From contig FR897046.1 in NCBI GenBank assembly GCA_000437235.1, positions 1 to 14,490 on the forward strand: 14,490 bases of DNA, written 5' to 3'. The notes under the pieces were generated by a model. That model was not told the origin of the DNA, did not search any database, and saw only the letters and a program-made list of their open reading frames with translations. Origin of the DNA: Coprobacillus sp. CAG:826 (GTDB taxonomy: Bacteria > Bacillota_I > Bacilli_A > RFN20 > CAG-826). Position numbers and translations under genes: made by a program. Within the stretch, counting starts at the first letter, position 1. Each line of letters starts with the position of its first letter. This document shows, one piece after another, positions 13,309-14,490 of the stretch.

Positions 13309-14182
13309 GTCTTTCTAAGTCCTTTGTTTCAATTTCTATTTCAAGTAAAATAGTATATTTATTATATACTATCGCTTGAATGAAGTAAACGAAATTCATG
13401 ACTTCTTTTTTGGAAGCGCCTTCTTCAATTTCTAAAAAATTCGCGTGCTTTTCACTAATTTTTACTTTTCCTTTTTTGAATCCTTTTAGCCCTGCTTGTT
13501 CAATAAAATAGGCAGCTTTCCCCTCTTTTGGGTTTTTAAATGTGGATCCTAAGGTTCGAATTCCTTGTGGTTGATGCTCTATTCGATAAATGTGATTCTT
13601 TTCTTTTGTCGCTAATATTTCTTTTTTATCCCCTTTTTCTAGACGAAATTTAGCGCGTAAAATAATGCCTAAATCTTCATGTTGAAAGCGAGAGGAACGA
13701 TAAGAAAAATCAAGATTTTCTTTAGAATAAATAACACATTCTCCATGATCTAACATGCATAAAACATCTTCTAGTCTATCGGAAATGGTATCATGAAAGG
13801 CACCTGCGTTATTATAGATAGCACCTCCTACTTCGCCAGGAATATCACTTAAACCCGTAAAATGAAGATATCCTTGCTCTATCATCATTCTTGATAAGAC
13901 CGCTAAAGAAACACCAGCATCTACAATAACGTAATCATTTATTATCTGTATGTTTTTCATAGCGATATGGACCGCTACTGTATTTTGATATTCATCTTCA
14001 AATAGAAGATTACTTCCTTTTCCATACACAAAATACGATAAACCGAATTGATGGACTTTCTGTAAGGTTTTATAACATTCTTCTATACTATGAATTTCAA
14101 TTTTGGCATCCACTTTTCCACCGATTTGAACATATGAACTTTTCTTCATCGGGTAATCAACATATATTCTTTTATCTATCAT
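13280..14182 (-). CDS. murB: UDP-N-acetylenolpyruvoylglucosamine reductase
   Basis: FAD enzyme that reduces enolpyruvyl-UDP-GlcNAc to UDP-MurNAc with NADPH. FAD-binding motifs are clear: VYGKGSNLLFED (about 52-63) and GLSDIPGEVGGAIYNNAGAF (about 110-129). The catalytic acid is the Ser in LGSTFKNP (about S213), followed by AAYFIEQAGLKG and KISEKHANFL; this is the type II form without the E. coli insertion. About 300 aa. ATG 14182 is preferred over an in-frame TTG at 14191, though neither has a good ribosome-binding site; it overlaps murG by 11 nt, so coupling is likely. Position between murG and divIB is as in Bacillus. Confidence 0.96.
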   Translation of the reverse strand: MIDKRIYVDYPMKKSSYVQIGGKVDAKIEIHSIEECYKTLQKVHQFGLSYFVYGKGSNLLFEDEYQNTVAVHIAMKNIQIINDYVIVDAGVSLAVLSRMMIEQGYLHFTGLSDIPGEVGGAIYNNAGAFHDTISDRLEDVLCMLDHGECVIYSKENLDFSYRSSRFQHEDLGIILRAKFRLEKGDKKEILATKEKNHIYRIEHQPQGIRTLGSTFKNPKEGKAAYFIEQAGLKGFKKGKVKISEKHANFLEIEEGASKKEVMNFVYFIQAIVYNKYTILLEIEIETKDLERHGRGTTHKR

Positions 14183-14490
14183 TTTTTTCAATTTCTTTTA
14201 AGATGAGTACACTTGAATCGAGGTTTTTAAAAGTCTTTAAACTCTCATGCATTTTATATAATTGTGAGGGATTATTTTTTAAATCACGAAGGATAGTTAA
14301 AAGATCTTCTTCCGTAATACTCCTTTCTTTTACACTTTTTGCTCCACCAATGGAAACAAAATATTTTGCATTTTCATCTTGATGATGGTGTTTTACATAA
14401 GGAGAAGGAATCAATAACATAGGGATTTTTAAATAAGCCGCTTCCATTACACTTGTGGCGCCCGCTCGCATAATGATAAGCGACGCTCTT
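14172..14490 (-). CDS. murG: MurG glycosyltransferase, C-terminal part (cut by the window edge)
   Basis: Makes lipid II by adding GlcNAc to lipid I on the inner membrane face. Only about the last 105 residues are present; the gene continues beyond 14490, and the Met at 14471 is internal. The open frame reads RASLIIMRAGATSVMEAAYLKIPMLLIP, the conserved C-terminal GT-B segment (SRAGA.T..E in other MurG proteins, with M in place of S before RAGA). HHHQDENAKYF, which matches the HQ..NA motif contacting UDP-GlcNAc, follows. Followed with overlap by murB. Confidence 0.93.
   Translation of the reverse strand, partial: RASLIIMRAGATSVMEAAYLKIPMLLIPSPYVKHHHQDENAKYFVSIGGAKSVKERSITEEDLLTILRDLKNNPSQLYKMHESLKTFKNLDSSVLILKEIEKNDR

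Noticed and set aside
1..14490. Insertion sequences, phage genes, CRISPR arrays, toxin-antitoxin or defence genes
   Set aside because: No transposase, integrase, direct-repeat array or relevant domain is present; all long frames belong to core or sporulation genes plus the VTC pair.

Overview
This window is AT-rich chromosomal DNA from a Gram-positive, endospore-forming lineage of Bacillota. It carries the Bacillus-type division and cell-wall (dcw) block next to the sporulation genes spoIIGA, sigE and sigG, and then the ileS-lspA-rluD block, in the same relative order as in Bacillus. Several features suggest a reduced Bacilli lineage such as an Erysipelotrichales-like or uncultured gut Bacilli relative; this placement is inference. 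They are the small intergenic gaps, the short SpoIIGA, the lack of divIVA/ylmG/ylmH-type genes between sepF and ileS, and a polyphosphate-polymerase-like pair in their place. TGA is used as a stop (lspA and the VTC gene), so the genetic code is standard at that codon.

Layout, left to right. Positions 1-287 hold no gene: there is a leftward terminator-like hairpin and a promoter for rnhC. rnhC (RNase HIII) is the only rightward gene. It converges on the leftward ileS-lspA-rluD operon, and one hairpin between them spans or touches both stop codons. ileS is preceded by a complete T-box leader with its own promoter, antiterminator and terminator, so the operon should respond to uncharged tRNA-Ile. 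Upstream of that is a two-gene unit, a VTC-domain protein followed by a DUF4956 membrane protein with an ATGA overlap, with its own good promoter and isolated by a terminator.

The next leftward unit is spoIIGA-sigE-sigG-sepF. SpoIIGA is the membrane aspartic protease that matures pro-sigma E. SigE and SigG are the mother-cell and late forespore sigma factors. SepF is an FtsZ-binding division protein. Translation signals here are unusual. sigE has no ribosome-binding site of its own and begins 3 nt after the spoIIGA stop, in the same frame. sigG has a TTG start and a hairpin that covers part of its ribosome-binding site. A candidate forespore-type promoter would start transcription inside that hairpin.

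A strong terminator separates this unit from murG(partial)-murB-divIB-ftsA-ftsZ, a tightly packed operon for the last steps of peptidoglycan precursor synthesis and for assembling the divisome. FtsA is divergent and lacks a visible C-terminal membrane-targeting helix.

The gene content is mostly classical. What deserves a second look is the translational wiring of sigE and sigG, the placement of sepF, and the VTC/DUF4956 insertion. I did not find an evident new defence system, mobile element, CRISPR array, tRNA or rRNA.
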